A program made the position numbers and the translations under genes. DNA of 64,000 nt from Acetobacteroides hydrogenigenes (lineage in GTDB: Bacteria > Bacteroidota > Bacteroidia > Bacteroidales > ZOR0009): NCBI RefSeq assembly GCF_004340205.1, contig NZ_SLWB01000010.1, positions 62,001-126,000 of the forward strand, in the 5' to 3' direction. Below the pieces are notes generated by a model, which saw only the letters and a program-made list of their open reading frames with translations, did not search any database and was not told where the DNA came from. Every line of letters begins with the position of its first letter. Positions within the stretch are counted from its first letter, which is position 1. Shown piece by piece: positions 9,411 through 17,946 of this stretch.

Positions 9411-10883
9411 TTATTTCATTGCAGCAACGATACTTCTATAACGAGCATAGGCATCGTTCCACTGTTGTGCTTCTGTTGGATAATAGGTAACAGGAATGCT
9501 GGATGCTGCGGCAACCGATCGTATTTCGTCTACCGACTCAAGCCCTCCCATTCCCCACGCCTGCGTAAGCAGATTGCCCGCCGCTGTTCCCTCGGGAAGT
9601 ACAGCGGTAACGTTTACCCGACAGGCGTTGGCCGTAAGCTGGCAAAGCAGCTTATTGTTGATTCCGCCACCGGTAATCATTATATCCTCAGCAGGTGCTA
9701 TGGCTTGAATATCGTCGAATGTCTCGCGATACTTCAAGGCAAGCGATTCTATAACAACACGCGCAAGCTGTCCGTGCGTTTGAGGTACAGGTTGATTGGT
9801 TGCTACGCAGTAGTCGGCTATCGCCTTGCACATATCCTCGGGGTTGAGGAACGATGCATGGTCGATGTCGACGAAGGCCGTGAAAGACTCAGCCTTTTGC
9901 GCCAAATGTACCAGCGTTGGATAGTCGTACTCGGTACCCGAATCCTTTATAGAGCGGCGGGTTTGCTGAAGCACCCAAAGCCCCATAAGGTTTTTAAGAA
10001 GGTAATTACGCCCTTCTATCCCACCCTCGTTGGTGAAGCTCTTGGCAAGCGCCTCATCGGTAATAATTACCTTATCGGTTTCGACACCCATAAGCGACCA
10101 AGTTCCAGAGCTGATAAAAGCCGAGCGCGAGCTGGTAAACGGAATTGCGGCAATAGCAGAAGCGGTATCGTGCGTGGCAACTGCAACAACAGGTATTGCA
10201 TGTCCTCCAATTCGCGATGCAACAGTTTTGTTCAACGTCCCGATTTTAGTTCCTGCGCTTACTACATTCTGCATGATGCTTGTAGAGATTCCCAGCGTTG
10301 CAAACAATTCGCTATCCCAGCTATTGGTGCTGCGGTTGTAGAGCTGCGATGTTGTTGCAAAGGAGAACTCGGTAGCCTTTACTCCAGTAAGGAAGTAAGC
10401 AAGCAAGTCGGGGATAAACAGCAGGTCCGATGCAGCATTAACCATCTTAGGATGATGCTTCTTTGCGGCGAATAGCTGAAAAAGGGTATTGTACGAGGCA
10501 AAAAGGTTTCCTGTTCTGCGGTAGATTTCCTCCTTAGGCATCAGGCTGCAGAACTCTTCGATAAGACCAGTGGTTCGAGGATCGCGGTAGGCAAAAGGAA
10601 GCCCCATCAGCGAGCCATCCTCGGCCAGCAAACCGTAATCTACACCCCAGGTGTCAATACCAATACTTTCGGGAACAACACCTTCGACGTTTACGCACTG
10701 CTCAATGCCCTTTACAATCTCGGCATAGAGCGATCCGATATTCCAATGGTACTGCCCGTTGATGTTAAGCATGCCGTTGGCAAAACGATGAATCTCGCGC
10801 ATCTCGAGCTTCCCCTCGCTAATAGTTCCCAGAATCAGGCGACCGCTTTCGGCGCCCAAATCGACGGCTAGGTAGCAACTCAT
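9411..10883 (-). CDS. fucK: FGGY sugar kinase, L-fuculokinase by context (RhaB-like)
   Basis: Phosphorylates L-fuculose (and possibly L-rhamnulose) with ATP. The 490-aa protein begins with the FGGY phosphate motif in LAVDLGAESGRLI, has GIDTWGVDYGLL near residue 75, ATHDTASA in the middle and GGGINNKLLCQLTA near the C-terminus. The N-terminal sequence resembles rhamnulokinases of Bacteroidota more than E. coli FucK. The assignment to fuculose comes from its position between fucI and the aldolase gene (9-base gap to the latter). The paralogue cannot be decided from sequence alone, so a dual fucose/rhamnose role is possible. Confidence 0.85.
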   Translation of the reverse strand: MSCYLAVDLGAESGRLILGTISEGKLEMREIHRFANGMLNINGQYHWNIGSLYAEIVKGIEQCVNVEGVVPESIGIDTWGVDYGLLAEDGSLMGLPFAYRDPRTTGLIEEFCSLMPKEEIYRRTGNLFASYNTLFQLFAAKKHHPKMVNAASDLLFIPDLLAYFLTGVKATEFSFATTSQLYNRSTNSWDSELFATLGISTSIMQNVVSAGTKIGTLNKTVASRIGGHAIPVVAVATHDTASAIAAIPFTSSRSAFISSGTWSLMGVETDKVIITDEALAKSFTNEGGIEGRNYLLKNLMGLWVLQQTRRSIKDSGTEYDYPTLVHLAQKAESFTAFVDIDHASFLNPEDMCKAIADYCVATNQPVPQTHGQLARVVIESLALKYRETFDDIQAIAPAEDIMITGGGINNKLLCQLTANACRVNVTAVLPEGTAAGNLLTQAWGMGGLESVDEIRSVAAASSIPVTYYPTEAQQWNDAYARYRSIVAAMK

Positions 10884-10892
10884 GTCGACAGA

Positions 10893-11687
10893 TTATAGGA
10901 AAGCTTCGAGGTCCTTCATCTCCTGCTGGCTCATTCCCTCGGGAACGAATCCTGCTTGAAGGCACATCAGGTAAATCTTCGCGCCCTTGTTGGCAACATC
11001 AATATAGTCGAAAGCCTTAATGGCATCCTCGCCTGTAGCCAAAGCGCCATGCTTGCTCCATAGGATAACCGAACGCTTTGTTAAACCTTCGATGGTTAAG
11101 TTGGCCAGCGCCTCGCTTCCTGGAAGTTCGTAAGGAGCAACGCATATTCCCTTAGGAACAAATACGCGGATTTCGGGAAGCATGCTCCAAAGCGCATTGT
11201 TGAGCTGCTCCTCGTTCTTTCCAATTTCCTTATGATGGCTGATGGCAATAAGCTCCAGCGGGTGGGTGTGCAGCACGCAACGGTGACCGTTACCCTGCTT
11301 AACGTTGAAGAGGTGGATTGCCAGGTGCGATACAAACTCGCTGGTAGGACGGATATTTGGATTTCCCTCGCCACCCCAAACGATGTGGTAACCGGTAGCA
11401 TCATCATTTATGGCGATAATGCAGGCTGCCCTTTCGGGGGTAAAGCGAAGATCGCGTAGGCGCTCGCCTGTTCCGGTGATGAAGATTAGCATCCCCGACG
11501 CTTCGGCGGGCATCTTACACTCGTAAAAAGTCTTGCCCTCTTTATCGGCGGCAGAGATAGATTGTAGGCCTGTAATGTTTAGCGAAATGTTTCCGGCGTT
11601 ACGCTCGGCCCACTCGCGCTGCCAGAGGTAACCTGCTACCTCCGATATCTTTCCGATCTCTTCTGCTACTTTCTGATTAAGTTCCAT
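10893..11687 (-). CDS. Class II aldolase: fuculose- or rhamnulose-1-phosphate aldolase (RhaD-like)
   Basis: Splits L-fuculose-1-phosphate or L-rhamnulose-1-phosphate into dihydroxyacetone phosphate and L-lactaldehyde, using Zn2+. The 264-aa length and motifs follow RhaD rather than the shorter (about 215 aa) FucA: VAGYLWQREWAERNAGN at the start, TSEFVSHLAIH, H-T-H-P-L-E (Zn ligands about His140 and His142) and S-K-H-G (third Zn His about 213), close to RhaD His141, His143 and His212. It is the first gene of the fucose operon. No fucO/lactaldehyde reductase is present in the window, so the fate of lactaldehyde is not seen. Confidence 0.85.
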   Translation of the reverse strand: MELNQKVAEEIGKISEVAGYLWQREWAERNAGNISLNITGLQSISAADKEGKTFYECKMPAEASGMLIFITGTGERLRDLRFTPERAACIIAINDDATGYHIVWGGEGNPNIRPTSEFVSHLAIHLFNVKQGNGHRCVLHTHPLELIAISHHKEIGKNEEQLNNALWSMLPEIRVFVPKGICVAPYELPGSEALANLTIEGLTKRSVILWSKHGALATGEDAIKAFDYIDVANKGAKIYLMCLQAGFVPEGMSQQEMKDLEAFL

Positions 11688-11942
11688 ACTCTCTCCGAAT
11701 CGTTATGTTTGTATTATTCTCACTCCATTAGGCCAACATCAGCAAATATCTGAGGTTTTGTACCGCGTTGTTAGCATTTAAAAACCGTTACAAGCACTTC
11801 TTAAACAAACAAACGCTAATCCTTGCGTTATTGTATTAAATGCACTCACATCTACTTGCAAACATATTTGATTGTTAAGCTTGTGTTTAAATCTAAAAAG
11901 CCCATATTTGTGTACAATTCAAACATCTTTCATGTAAAGCCC
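11688..11942. promoter_or_regulatory. Divergent control region of the fucose operon and araC-type gene
   Basis: The 255 bases between the aldolase start and the regulator start must carry both promoters. The sequence CATATTTG occurs twice in direct orientation, at 11863-11870 and 11903-11910, exactly 40 bases apart. The second copy fits the -7 element (TAnnTTTG with one mismatch), with CTTG at 11880-11883 and a 19-base spacer. For the minus strand only a one-mismatch element, CAAATATC at 11743-11750, was found. Confidence 0.45.
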
Positions 11943-12845
11943 ATGCTGATCGAGAAAAGGAAGTACGATCCCTCCGAAAATAAGCAGCACTTCGCCAGCT
12001 TCTTCGTTAAGGTTCACTGCTGTAGGCTATGGTATCTCAGCGAGTGGGAGCTAACCGATACGGCTTTCCCTTTTTGGCGCCTATACTATAACACCATAGA
12101 TGGCGCAAAGGTTTTATACAACGGGGTGGAGGCCGAGCTCAACGAGGATGTCATTGCCATTATACCGCCCAACACATCGTACTCGTGCACGCTAAAGGGC
12201 TCGTTTAATCAGGAGGAGGTCCATGAAGGGATATCGGGAGGACGTATCGAAGGGGAGTACAGTAAGGCGGAGTTTAAACGAAAGAATATAGTGGACCATC
12301 TCTTCGTCCACTTCAACATCGGCTACCCGTTCGACTTTGCCAAGCCGGGCATCTACCTTATTCAACCCGACAGGGCGATGCTCGATAAACTCGATGCGCT
12401 AAGGCACTCATGCATCGCCAACTCGTTCGAAGATGTTAATTCGCTAATGAAGCTATACTCGCTGATAGTAGAGCTGCTGGGGGGAATTCCGGGAACCGTA
12501 TGGCAGTCGAGCAACCTCGATAGCCGAATGACGAAGATCATGCACCACATCGACAAGCACCTCAACGCCAAGCTAACCAACGAGGAACTGGCAGAGTACG
12601 CCAATATGGCCACCAACTCGTTTGCCCGACTATTCCGCCAGTCGGTTGGCGAAACCATACAGCACTACATCACCCGTAGGAGGTTGGAAAAGGCGCAGAT
12701 GCTGCTGCACCACAGCACGCATAACATCGACAGCATCGCGCAGGAGTGCGGCTTCTGCGACCGCTACCACTTTACCCGAACCTTTAACCAGTACCTGTCT
12801 ATGACTCCCGTTGCCTATCGGAAGCTGCATACCTATGGAGGATAA
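11943..12845 (+). CDS. AraC-family transcriptional regulator, probable fucose regulator
   Basis: A 300-aa DNA-binding regulator divergent from the fucose operon. The N-terminal ~190 residues form a cupin-like ligand domain (WRLYYNTIDGAKVLYNG, IIPPNTSYSC). The last ~100 residues are two helix-turn-helix units, with FARLFRQSVGETIQHYITRRRLEKAQMLL and the signature SIAQECGFCDRYHFTRTFNQY. The frame is open upstream to a TTG at 11823, but those 40 residues look non-coding and overlap the promoter, so the ATG at 11943 is preferred; no Shine-Dalgarno site is seen. Control of fucose genes by fucose or a derivative is inferred from position. The gene is slightly more GC-rich than its surroundings. Confidence 0.88.
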   Translation: MLIEKRKYDPSENKQHFASFFVKVHCCRLWYLSEWELTDTAFPFWRLYYNTIDGAKVLYNGVEAELNEDVIAIIPPNTSYSCTLKGSFNQEEVHEGISGGRIEGEYSKAEFKRKNIVDHLFVHFNIGYPFDFAKPGIYLIQPDRAMLDKLDALRHSCIANSFEDVNSLMKLYSLIVELLGGIPGTVWQSSNLDSRMTKIMHHIDKHLNAKLTNEELAEYANMATNSFARLFRQSVGETIQHYITRRRLEKAQMLLHHSTHNIDSIAQECGFCDRYHFTRTFNQYLSMTPVAYRKLHTYGG

Positions 12846-12881
12846 GATAGCTGAAGAAAGCATACTACCCCAATAAGAAGC

Positions 12882-12923
12882 AACGCCTGACAGGGTTTGA
12901 AACCTTGTCAGGCGTTCTTATCT
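12882..12923. terminator. Bidirectional terminator between regulator and mutarotase genes
   Basis: An arm at 12882-12898 beginning AACGCCTGACA pairs with 12901-12916 (ending TGTCAGGCGTT), with one unpaired G and a GA turn. It sits between two convergent genes. Confidence 0.75.
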
Positions 12924-12935
12924 TAAGTGACTATA

Positions 12936-13292
12936 CTAGCGATTTAAGTTATATATACGCTCCATCAGCTGCCATTTCTGAGCAGCAGTTGCATCTGCCG
13001 AGGCATCCTGATACTTGGACATGTAGGCCTCCCACTCTGCCTGAAGCGGCTTACCAGCCAGCTCCCCCATTGCCTTATCGTGATCGAAATCGGCAACGGT
13101 ATCCATTATCATGAAAAGGGTAAAGCCATAAATGTAGATCTCCATGCTAAGGATGCCCACCTCGCGCATGCCCTGCTCTATTTCGGGCCAAACATTTCGG
13201 TGGGTCTCCAGGTAGCTACTTATCAGGCTGCTGTCGTTGCGCAGCGATAGGGTTTTGCAGTACCTCTTGTAGGTTGGCTTACCTTCTTCCAT
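12936..13292 (-). CDS. L-rhamnose mutarotase-family protein (L-fucose mutarotase by context)
   Basis: Interconverts alpha and beta anomers of a 6-deoxy sugar so that the isomerase gets its preferred anomer. The 118-aa protein from the ATG at 13290-13292 matches the RhaM/YiiL family (old DUF718), with YKRYCKTLSLRND, YLETHRNVWPEI, GILSMEIYIYG, MDTVADFDHD and PLQAEWEAYM. The upstream extension to 13325 is rejected because the family starts near the chosen Met. It lies just beyond the fucose regulator, convergent to it. Members of this family act on L-fucose in other fucose pathways, so an L-fucose role is likely but inferred. Confidence 0.85.
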   Translation of the reverse strand: MEEGKPTYKRYCKTLSLRNDSSLISSYLETHRNVWPEIEQGMREVGILSMEIYIYGFTLFMIMDTVADFDHDKAMGELAGKPLQAEWEAYMSKYQDASADATAAQKWQLMERIYNLNR

Positions 13293-13540
13293 AGGTTGTT
13301 GATTTTTATTCTTCAAAGTAAGCAAAGAAATCGAATACGCGAAGCATTTTGGTTAAGAGACGAGCAGAAAAGGCAGTGTGTTTAGTGATGGCAAAATAGA
13401 ATTAGAGGAGGTGATTTCCCCCTTTTAAGGGAACAGATGGGTCTATAGAAAAAAGGAGTTTCCGAAAACTACATTAAAGGCTGCTTATTTGCACATCAAC
13501 CTATATTGCACGACGTTCTTGTCATTGCTAGTCTTAACGA
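13293..13540. other. Intergenic region without a gene
   Basis: No credible frame or RNA was found. The promoter of the mutarotase gene should be here on the minus strand but no clear match was seen. Confidence 0.5.
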
Positions 13541-13579
13541 AAATAGGAGGTTGAATAATGTTTTCCCCTCCTTTTTTTG
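13541..13579. terminator. Terminator downstream of the sulfatase pseudogene
   Basis: AGGAGG (13545-13550) pairs with CCTCCT (13567-13572), extended by AAAAT on one side and T7 (13572-13578) on the other. It can act on both strands and lies about 25 bases beyond the sulfatase stop. Confidence 0.65.
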
Positions 13580-13602
13580 TGTTTACTCAGCAATTTAATG
13601 CT

Positions 13603-15135
13603 TTATCTTTTAGCCTTTTCACCTTCGATGTAGGTCTTTAACTTGGCTACCATATCTGGATTTTCAGCGGCAACGTTGTTCTTTTCGCCTCGATCTTTTT
13701 TGATTTTGTACAGCTGAGGCTCTTTGCTGTTCCCCAATTCGGTGTCGGTTAGTTTGTTATATGCTGGTCCATTGCTGGGATCAATATATTTCCACTTCCC
13801 TGTAGAAACCGATAGTGCTCCTGCATGCTCGATGATATAGTCGCGACCTTCTCTCTCCTTGCCTAGGAAAGTAGAAAGGTAGCTGTGGCTATCGGTTGCT
13901 GCGCCATTTTCGATCTTTACGTTTAGGAGTTCGGAGAATGAGGCAAAAAGATCAACCTGCGACACAAGTGCATCAGAAATGCGAGGTTTAACCTTTGCCG
14001 GCCACTTTACGATGAAAGGAACGCGCGTTCCAGCCTCAAAGTTGCTATACTTACCACCACGGAATGGTCCCCAAGGGCGATGCTGTCCAAGTAGTTCTAC
14101 AGCACGGTCTTGGTAGCCATCATCAACAACAGGACCATTGTCGCTGGTAAGCACAATAAAGGTGTTTTCGGTTAGCCCAAGTTTGTCCAAGGTTTTCAGC
14201 ACTTCTCCTACGCTCTAGTCAAACTCTAAGATAGCATCGCCACGTGCGCCCATTCCGCTTTTACCTACAAATTGAGGATGAGGAACTCGAGGTACGTGCA
14301 CGTCGTTGGTGGCAAAGTAAAGGAAGAAAGGTTGATCCTTGTTTTCTTCAATAAACTTCACTGCTTTGCTGGTGATGCTGTCTGCAATGTATTCGTCGGT
14401 CCAAAGGGCGCTCTTGCCGCCTTTCATGTAGCCAATGCGCGAAATCCCATTAACAATGGCTTGATTGTGGCTGTGGTTGACACTTGGCTTTAGCTTGGTA
14501 AGCAGTTCTGGATGATCTTTCCCTAGCGGTTCACCAGGAAACGGGGTTTTGTAGCTTACTTGAATAGGATCGCTTGGATCGAGGTTAACTACTTGCTGGT
14601 TTTCTACAAAAACGCAGGGAACTCGGTCTCCTGTTGCTGCCATAATGTAGGAGTAGTCGAAGCCGATATCCTTTAATCCAGGTGTGATAACGCCATTCCA
14701 ATCTTGGGTACCTGTTTTATCTCCTAGCCCAAGGTGCCATTTCCCCACGGCTGCTGTTGCGTATCCAGCGCTCTTAAAGACATCAGCAAGGGTTGTTTGT
14801 TCGGGGCGGATAATCATTCCTGCATCACCAGGAGCAACACCTGTATCAGGGCGTCGCCATGCGTATTGCCCTGTTAGGAGGGAGTATCTTGAAGGTGTGC
14901 TCGTTGCTGCAGTAGCATGGGCATCGGTAAATCGAACGCCTTTCGCAGCGAGTGCTTCTACGTTAGGAGTACTAATGGTCTTCTCTCCATAGCAGCTTAA
15001 ATCACCGTAGCCGATATCGTCGGCCAGAATGAAAATGACGTTAGGCTTTTCGGCGTGCTTTTGTGCCAATGACTCTGATGCTGGAATTATAAGGGCAGAT
15101 GTAGCTCCAATAATCTGAACGATTTTCTTTCCCAT
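13603..15135 (-). pseudogene. Sulfatase gene interrupted by an in-frame amber codon
   Basis: Two open stretches in the same frame (15135-14215 and 14214-13603) together encode a normal-length sulfatase of 510 positions. The first has a signal peptide, LADDIGYGD (about 37-45) and S-T-P-S-R with Ser79 at the formylglycine site. The second continues with SVGEVLKTLDKLGL, LTSDNGPVVDDG and GTRVPFIVKWPAKVK. Between them is TAG at 14215-14217 (codon 307). Homologues usually carry Trp here (a D-W-x-V-G-E context), so a single TGG to TAG change explains it. No other lesion was seen, so loss is recent, or the base is a sequencing error or is read through. The N-terminal product would lack metal ligands. 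Confidence 0.85.
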
Positions 15136-15611
15136 AAGTGGTTAACTATTAGTGATTTTTAGGTTGTGATCTGTTGGCTGTAGTAACAGTTACTTACTAG
15201 TGAAATTCATGCCTTTTTAATGTAAGTTACTACAAGCATTTCTTTCTAAAATTTCGAAAGATGCTCATTTAAAACTCCGTAAATATATAAAATGATGCAT
15301 TGTGTTTGTTCTGATTGCTTTTCATGTTTAACATGTTTGTACATTAAGGATTAATTATTGTAATATGATGTTTGTTAGTTTATTTACATTTTAATAGAGG
15401 GGAAATGCTTGTCGCAAATCGTTCGTGTGATTTCCATTTTGCCTACCGGTATTTGTTGCGGAATGAATTTTTCTTATTATTTCTCTGAACTATAATGTTG
15501 TATGTAGGTAACTTAATGGAAGGGGGCAGGTTGGCTCTATAAAACATTGAAAGAAGGATTTAGGGAAGAACAAGTATATACTCTGTAGTTGTCTGTCACT
15601 GTCCTTCCAAA
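15136..15611. other. AT-rich intergenic region upstream of the sulfatase pseudogene
   Basis: No gene seen. It holds a 13-base perfect palindrome, AGTAAC-A-GTTACT at 15182-15194, about 50 bases upstream of the pseudogene start, and a related GTAAGTTACTAC downstream near 15220. These may be regulator half-sites for the sulfatase. Confidence 0.4.
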
Positions 15612-15650
15612 AAGAAAAGGCTATAAATCGAATGACTTATAGCCTCTTTT
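15612..15650 (-). terminator. Terminator of tmRNA
   Basis: GGCTATAA (15619-15626) pairs with TTATAGCC (15637-15644). On the minus strand the stem is followed by TTTTCTTTTT. It begins directly after the tmRNA 3' end. Confidence 0.85.
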
Positions 15651-15651
15651 G

Positions 15652-16053
15652 TGGAGCTGGAGGGTGTCGAACCCTCGTCCAAACAAGGAACCCAAATGGT
15701 CGCTACATGCTTAGTCTTCACCTGAGTTTTCGGAATTTTACCTGACAGTAGACCTTCTAGTAAAATTCTTATCCCCTAAATCTTGCAGATGCTTAAGGGC
15801 GTCACACCTGCCAGCTCTATGGTTTTTGAAACCCCATATGCCTTTGTCCAAAGAGCAGGAACTCGGGCGGGATTCTCGTCTCTGAGCCACCTTGGACCCT
15901 GAGATTAAGCTAATTCACTTAGTGATATTAAGCAGCGAGAGCGTAGCTATTTTCGCCATTTATAAGTTGAGACCTGATATTTACGAGCTAGCATCACGAC
16001 GCTCGGCATGCTACCACTCCGACTCGGCTTGCTGTCAAAACCAATACAGCCCC
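15652..16053 (-). ncRNA. ssrA: tmRNA (transfer-messenger RNA)
   Basis: Rescues stalled ribosomes. Read on the minus strand the RNA starts GGGGCTGTATTGG at 16053 and ends CCAGCTCCA at 15652, the two halves of an alanyl tRNA-like domain with the T-loop GGTTCGACACCC. The tag frame at 15957-15928 encodes G-E-N-S-Y-A-L-A-A followed by TAA, which ends in the usual protease-recognised LAA. About 400 nt is the normal single-piece length. It lies between rpe (same strand, upstream) and its own terminator. A promoter is found inside the end of rpe. Confidence 0.97.
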
Positions 16054-16091
16054 TTCGGATGATTTGCATTTATACTACGAAAATAGTCATG

Positions 16092-16121
16092 CAAAGATAC
16101 GTTATTTAGGCGTTTTTCAAA
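16092..16121 (-). promoter_or_regulatory. tmRNA promoter, overlapping the 3' end of rpe
   Basis: On the minus strand: TTTG (complement of CAAA 16118-16121), an 18-base spacer, and TATCTTTG (complement of 16092-16099), a full match to TAnnTTTG. Transcription would start near 16085, leaving about 30 nt to be trimmed to the mature 5' end at 16053. The -33 element lies in rpe codons. Confidence 0.7.
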
Positions 16122-16756
16122 CCCTCAATTGCTAATAGCGGATCTTTCGATCTAAATACGGCGCTACCTGCAACTAAACAGTCGGCCCCTGCATCGTAAA
16201 GGGCTTTAGCATTGGTGCTATCAACTCCACCATCAATCTGGATAATGGTAGATGCTCCTTGCTGTTCTATCATTTTTCGAAGTTCTATTACCTTATTGTA
16301 GGTGTTTTCGATGAATTTTTGACCTCCAAATCCTGGGTTTACGCTCATCAAAAGCACCATATCCACATCGTTTATAATGTTTTTTAGAAGCGATACGGGG
16401 GTGTGAGGATTTAGCGATACGCCGGCCTTCATACCATTATCTTTGATATGCTGAATGGTGCGATGAAGGTGGGGGCAAGCCTCGTAGTGAACGGTGAGTA
16501 TTTCTGCTCCTGCCTTTCTGAATACCTCAACATAGCGATCGGGGTCTACTATCATTAGGTGTACATCCATAGGCTTTTTTAGCAAAGGCTTAATGCTTTC
16601 CAAAACCGGAATTCCATAAGATATGTTGGGAACGAATACGCCATCCATGATGTCGAGATGCAGCCAGTCTGCTTGGCTTTTATTTATCATCTCGATCTCC
16701 TTTTCGAGATGAAGGAAGTCTGCTGCTAAAAGCGAAGGGGATACTAAACGTGGCAT
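16106..16756 (-). CDS. rpe: Ribulose-phosphate 3-epimerase
   Basis: Interconverts D-ribulose-5-phosphate and D-xylulose-5-phosphate in the pentose phosphate pathway, in the cytoplasm. The 216-aa TIM barrel has the family's expected motifs: SPSLLAADF at the N-terminus (catalytic Ser), WLHLDIMDGVFVPN with metal His and Asp, MDVHLMI, LLMSVNPGFGGQKF and IQIDGGV, and the C-terminal phosphate-binding VAGSAVF. Length is normal. A -7-like element (TATTTTTG, complement of 16773-16780) lies just upstream, so it can be transcribed separately from rpoD, whose terminator lies in the same gap. Confidence 0.97.
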   Translation of the reverse strand: MPRLVSPSLLAADFLHLEKEIEMINKSQADWLHLDIMDGVFVPNISYGIPVLESIKPLLKKPMDVHLMIVDPDRYVEVFRKAGAEILTVHYEACPHLHRTIQHIKDNGMKAGVSLNPHTPVSLLKNIINDVDMVLLMSVNPGFGGQKFIENTYNKVIELRKMIEQQGASTIIQIDGGVDSTNAKALYDAGADCLVAGSAVFRSKDPLLAIEGLKNA

Positions 16757-16780
16757 TCTTTGAATTTTTCTGCAAAAATA

Positions 16781-16803
16781 GAAAAAGGCGGGTAATCCGC
16801 CTA
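16781..16803 (-). terminator. Terminator of rpoD
   Basis: On the minus strand AGGCGG, ATTAC loop, CCGCCT then TTTTTC. It sits 15-35 bases beyond the rpoD stop and upstream of rpe. Confidence 0.75.
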
Positions 16804-16816
16804 TTCATACCTTATA

Positions 16817-17677
16817 TTATAAGTATCCTCTAAGAACCTTTTCTTTGGCCATACACTTAAGCTTTCGGAGCGCTTTTTCTTTGATTTGTCGAACACGCTC
16901 GCGGGTAAGATCAACCTTAAGTCCGATTTCGTCTAATGTATGGGGATGGTTTCCGTTTAACCCAAAGTATAGTTGGAGTATAACGGATTCTCGGTCTGTT
17001 AACGAGTTCAGGATGCGATGTATTTCCGTTTTAAGGGAGTCGTAGGATAAATCTCCATCTGGCGTTTGCTCTTCAGCATCTAGCAGGATGTCGTGCAGCG
17101 CCATATCCTCATCAACACCTATGGGGGCATCCATCGAAACAGGACGAGATGAACTTTTAAGCACTTCTCTTATTTCTCTCGGACCGATTTCTACTACATC
17201 GGCAATTTCTTCGATTGAAGGCTCTCTTTCAAATTGTTGCTCAAGTTCAGCAAAGGCTTTGTTTATTTTGTTAAGAGATCCAATCTTATTTAGGGGAAGT
17301 CTCACTATTCGAGCTTGTTCGGCTAAGGCCTGTAGTATAGCCTGACGAATCCACCAAACAGCGTAGGAGATAAACTTAAAACCCCGGGTGTCATCAAACC
17401 TCTGGGTTGCTTTAATCAGACCTAAATTTCCTTCGTTTATAAGGTCGGAGAGCGTAAGACCTTGATTTTGGTATTGTTTTGCAACCGATACTACGAATCG
17501 TAGGTTGGCGCGTATCATCTTTTCTATGGCTTTTTGGTCTCCTTGCTTTATTCGTCTGGCTAGCAAGATCTCTTCTTCTGCTGATATTAAATCTTCTTTC
17601 CCAATCTCGTGCAAATACTTGTCTAACGATGGGGTTTCTCTGTTTGTGACCTGTTTCGTTATTTTAAGCTGCCTCAT
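16817..17677 (-). CDS. rpoD: Primary sigma factor RpoD (short Bacteroidota type)
   Basis: Directs RNA polymerase to the TTTG/TAnnTTTG promoters seen throughout this window. The 286-aa protein lacks region 1.1 and the long non-conserved domain of proteobacterial sigma 70, as expected for this phylum. Region 1.2 ([16 protein letters not shown]), region 2 ([30 protein letters not shown] and [13 protein letters not shown]), region 3 and region 4 ([35 protein letters not shown]) are all present. It is divergent from rho across a 269-base gap. No clear minus-strand promoter was found in that gap. Confidence 0.97.
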   Translation of the reverse strand: MRQLKITKQVTNRETPSLDKYLHEIGKEDLISAEEEILLARRIKQGDQKAIEKMIRANLRFVVSVAKQYQNQGLTLSDLINEGNLGLIKATQRFDDTRGFKFISYAVWWIRQAILQALAEQARIVRLPLNKIGSLNKINKAFAELEQQFEREPSIEEIADVVEIGPREIREVLKSSSRPVSMDAPIGVDEDMALHDILLDAEEQTPDGDLSYDSLKTEIHRILNSLTDRESVILQLYFGLNGNHPHTLDEIGLKVDLTRERVRQIKEKALRKLKCMAKEKVLRGYL

Positions 17678-17806
17678 ACCTTTAGGTTGGTTAACAGATT
17701 TTAGTTAAAAATAGACTAAAAAAATGAAATAACAAACAATTTGCTACATAAAGTGATGTTTCTTACTCTCCTTTTTACTCTCTTTCAACAAAAATGTTTG
17801 ATAAAA

Positions 17807-17838
17807 GTTGCAATTTCTTCGGAGTTGTTTTATACTTG
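17807..17838 (+). promoter_or_regulatory. Promoter of rho
   Basis: GTTG at 17807-17810, a 20-base spacer and TATACTTG at 17831-17838 (one mismatch to TAnnTTTG). The start would be near 17845, giving a leader of about 100 nt, long enough for the autoregulation known for rho in other bacteria (inference). Confidence 0.55.
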
Positions 17839-17946
17839 CAAAGATTTAGGTCTTCTAATAAAATCAACTCCCTTTCGTTATTTACGAGTTTTTCTCACAA
17901 CAATTCCATGAATAAGTTTCAAGCGGAATAATTCATAGTTCATTAT

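Noticed and set aside
9399-10475. A 358-codon open frame on the plus strand
   Set aside because: It is antisense to the kinase gene, whose motifs are unambiguous; the translation is rich in Arg and Cys and matches no family.
11823-11942. Longer start of the AraC-type regulator
   Set aside because: The extension begins with TTG, reads through the likely promoter and shows no family similarity.
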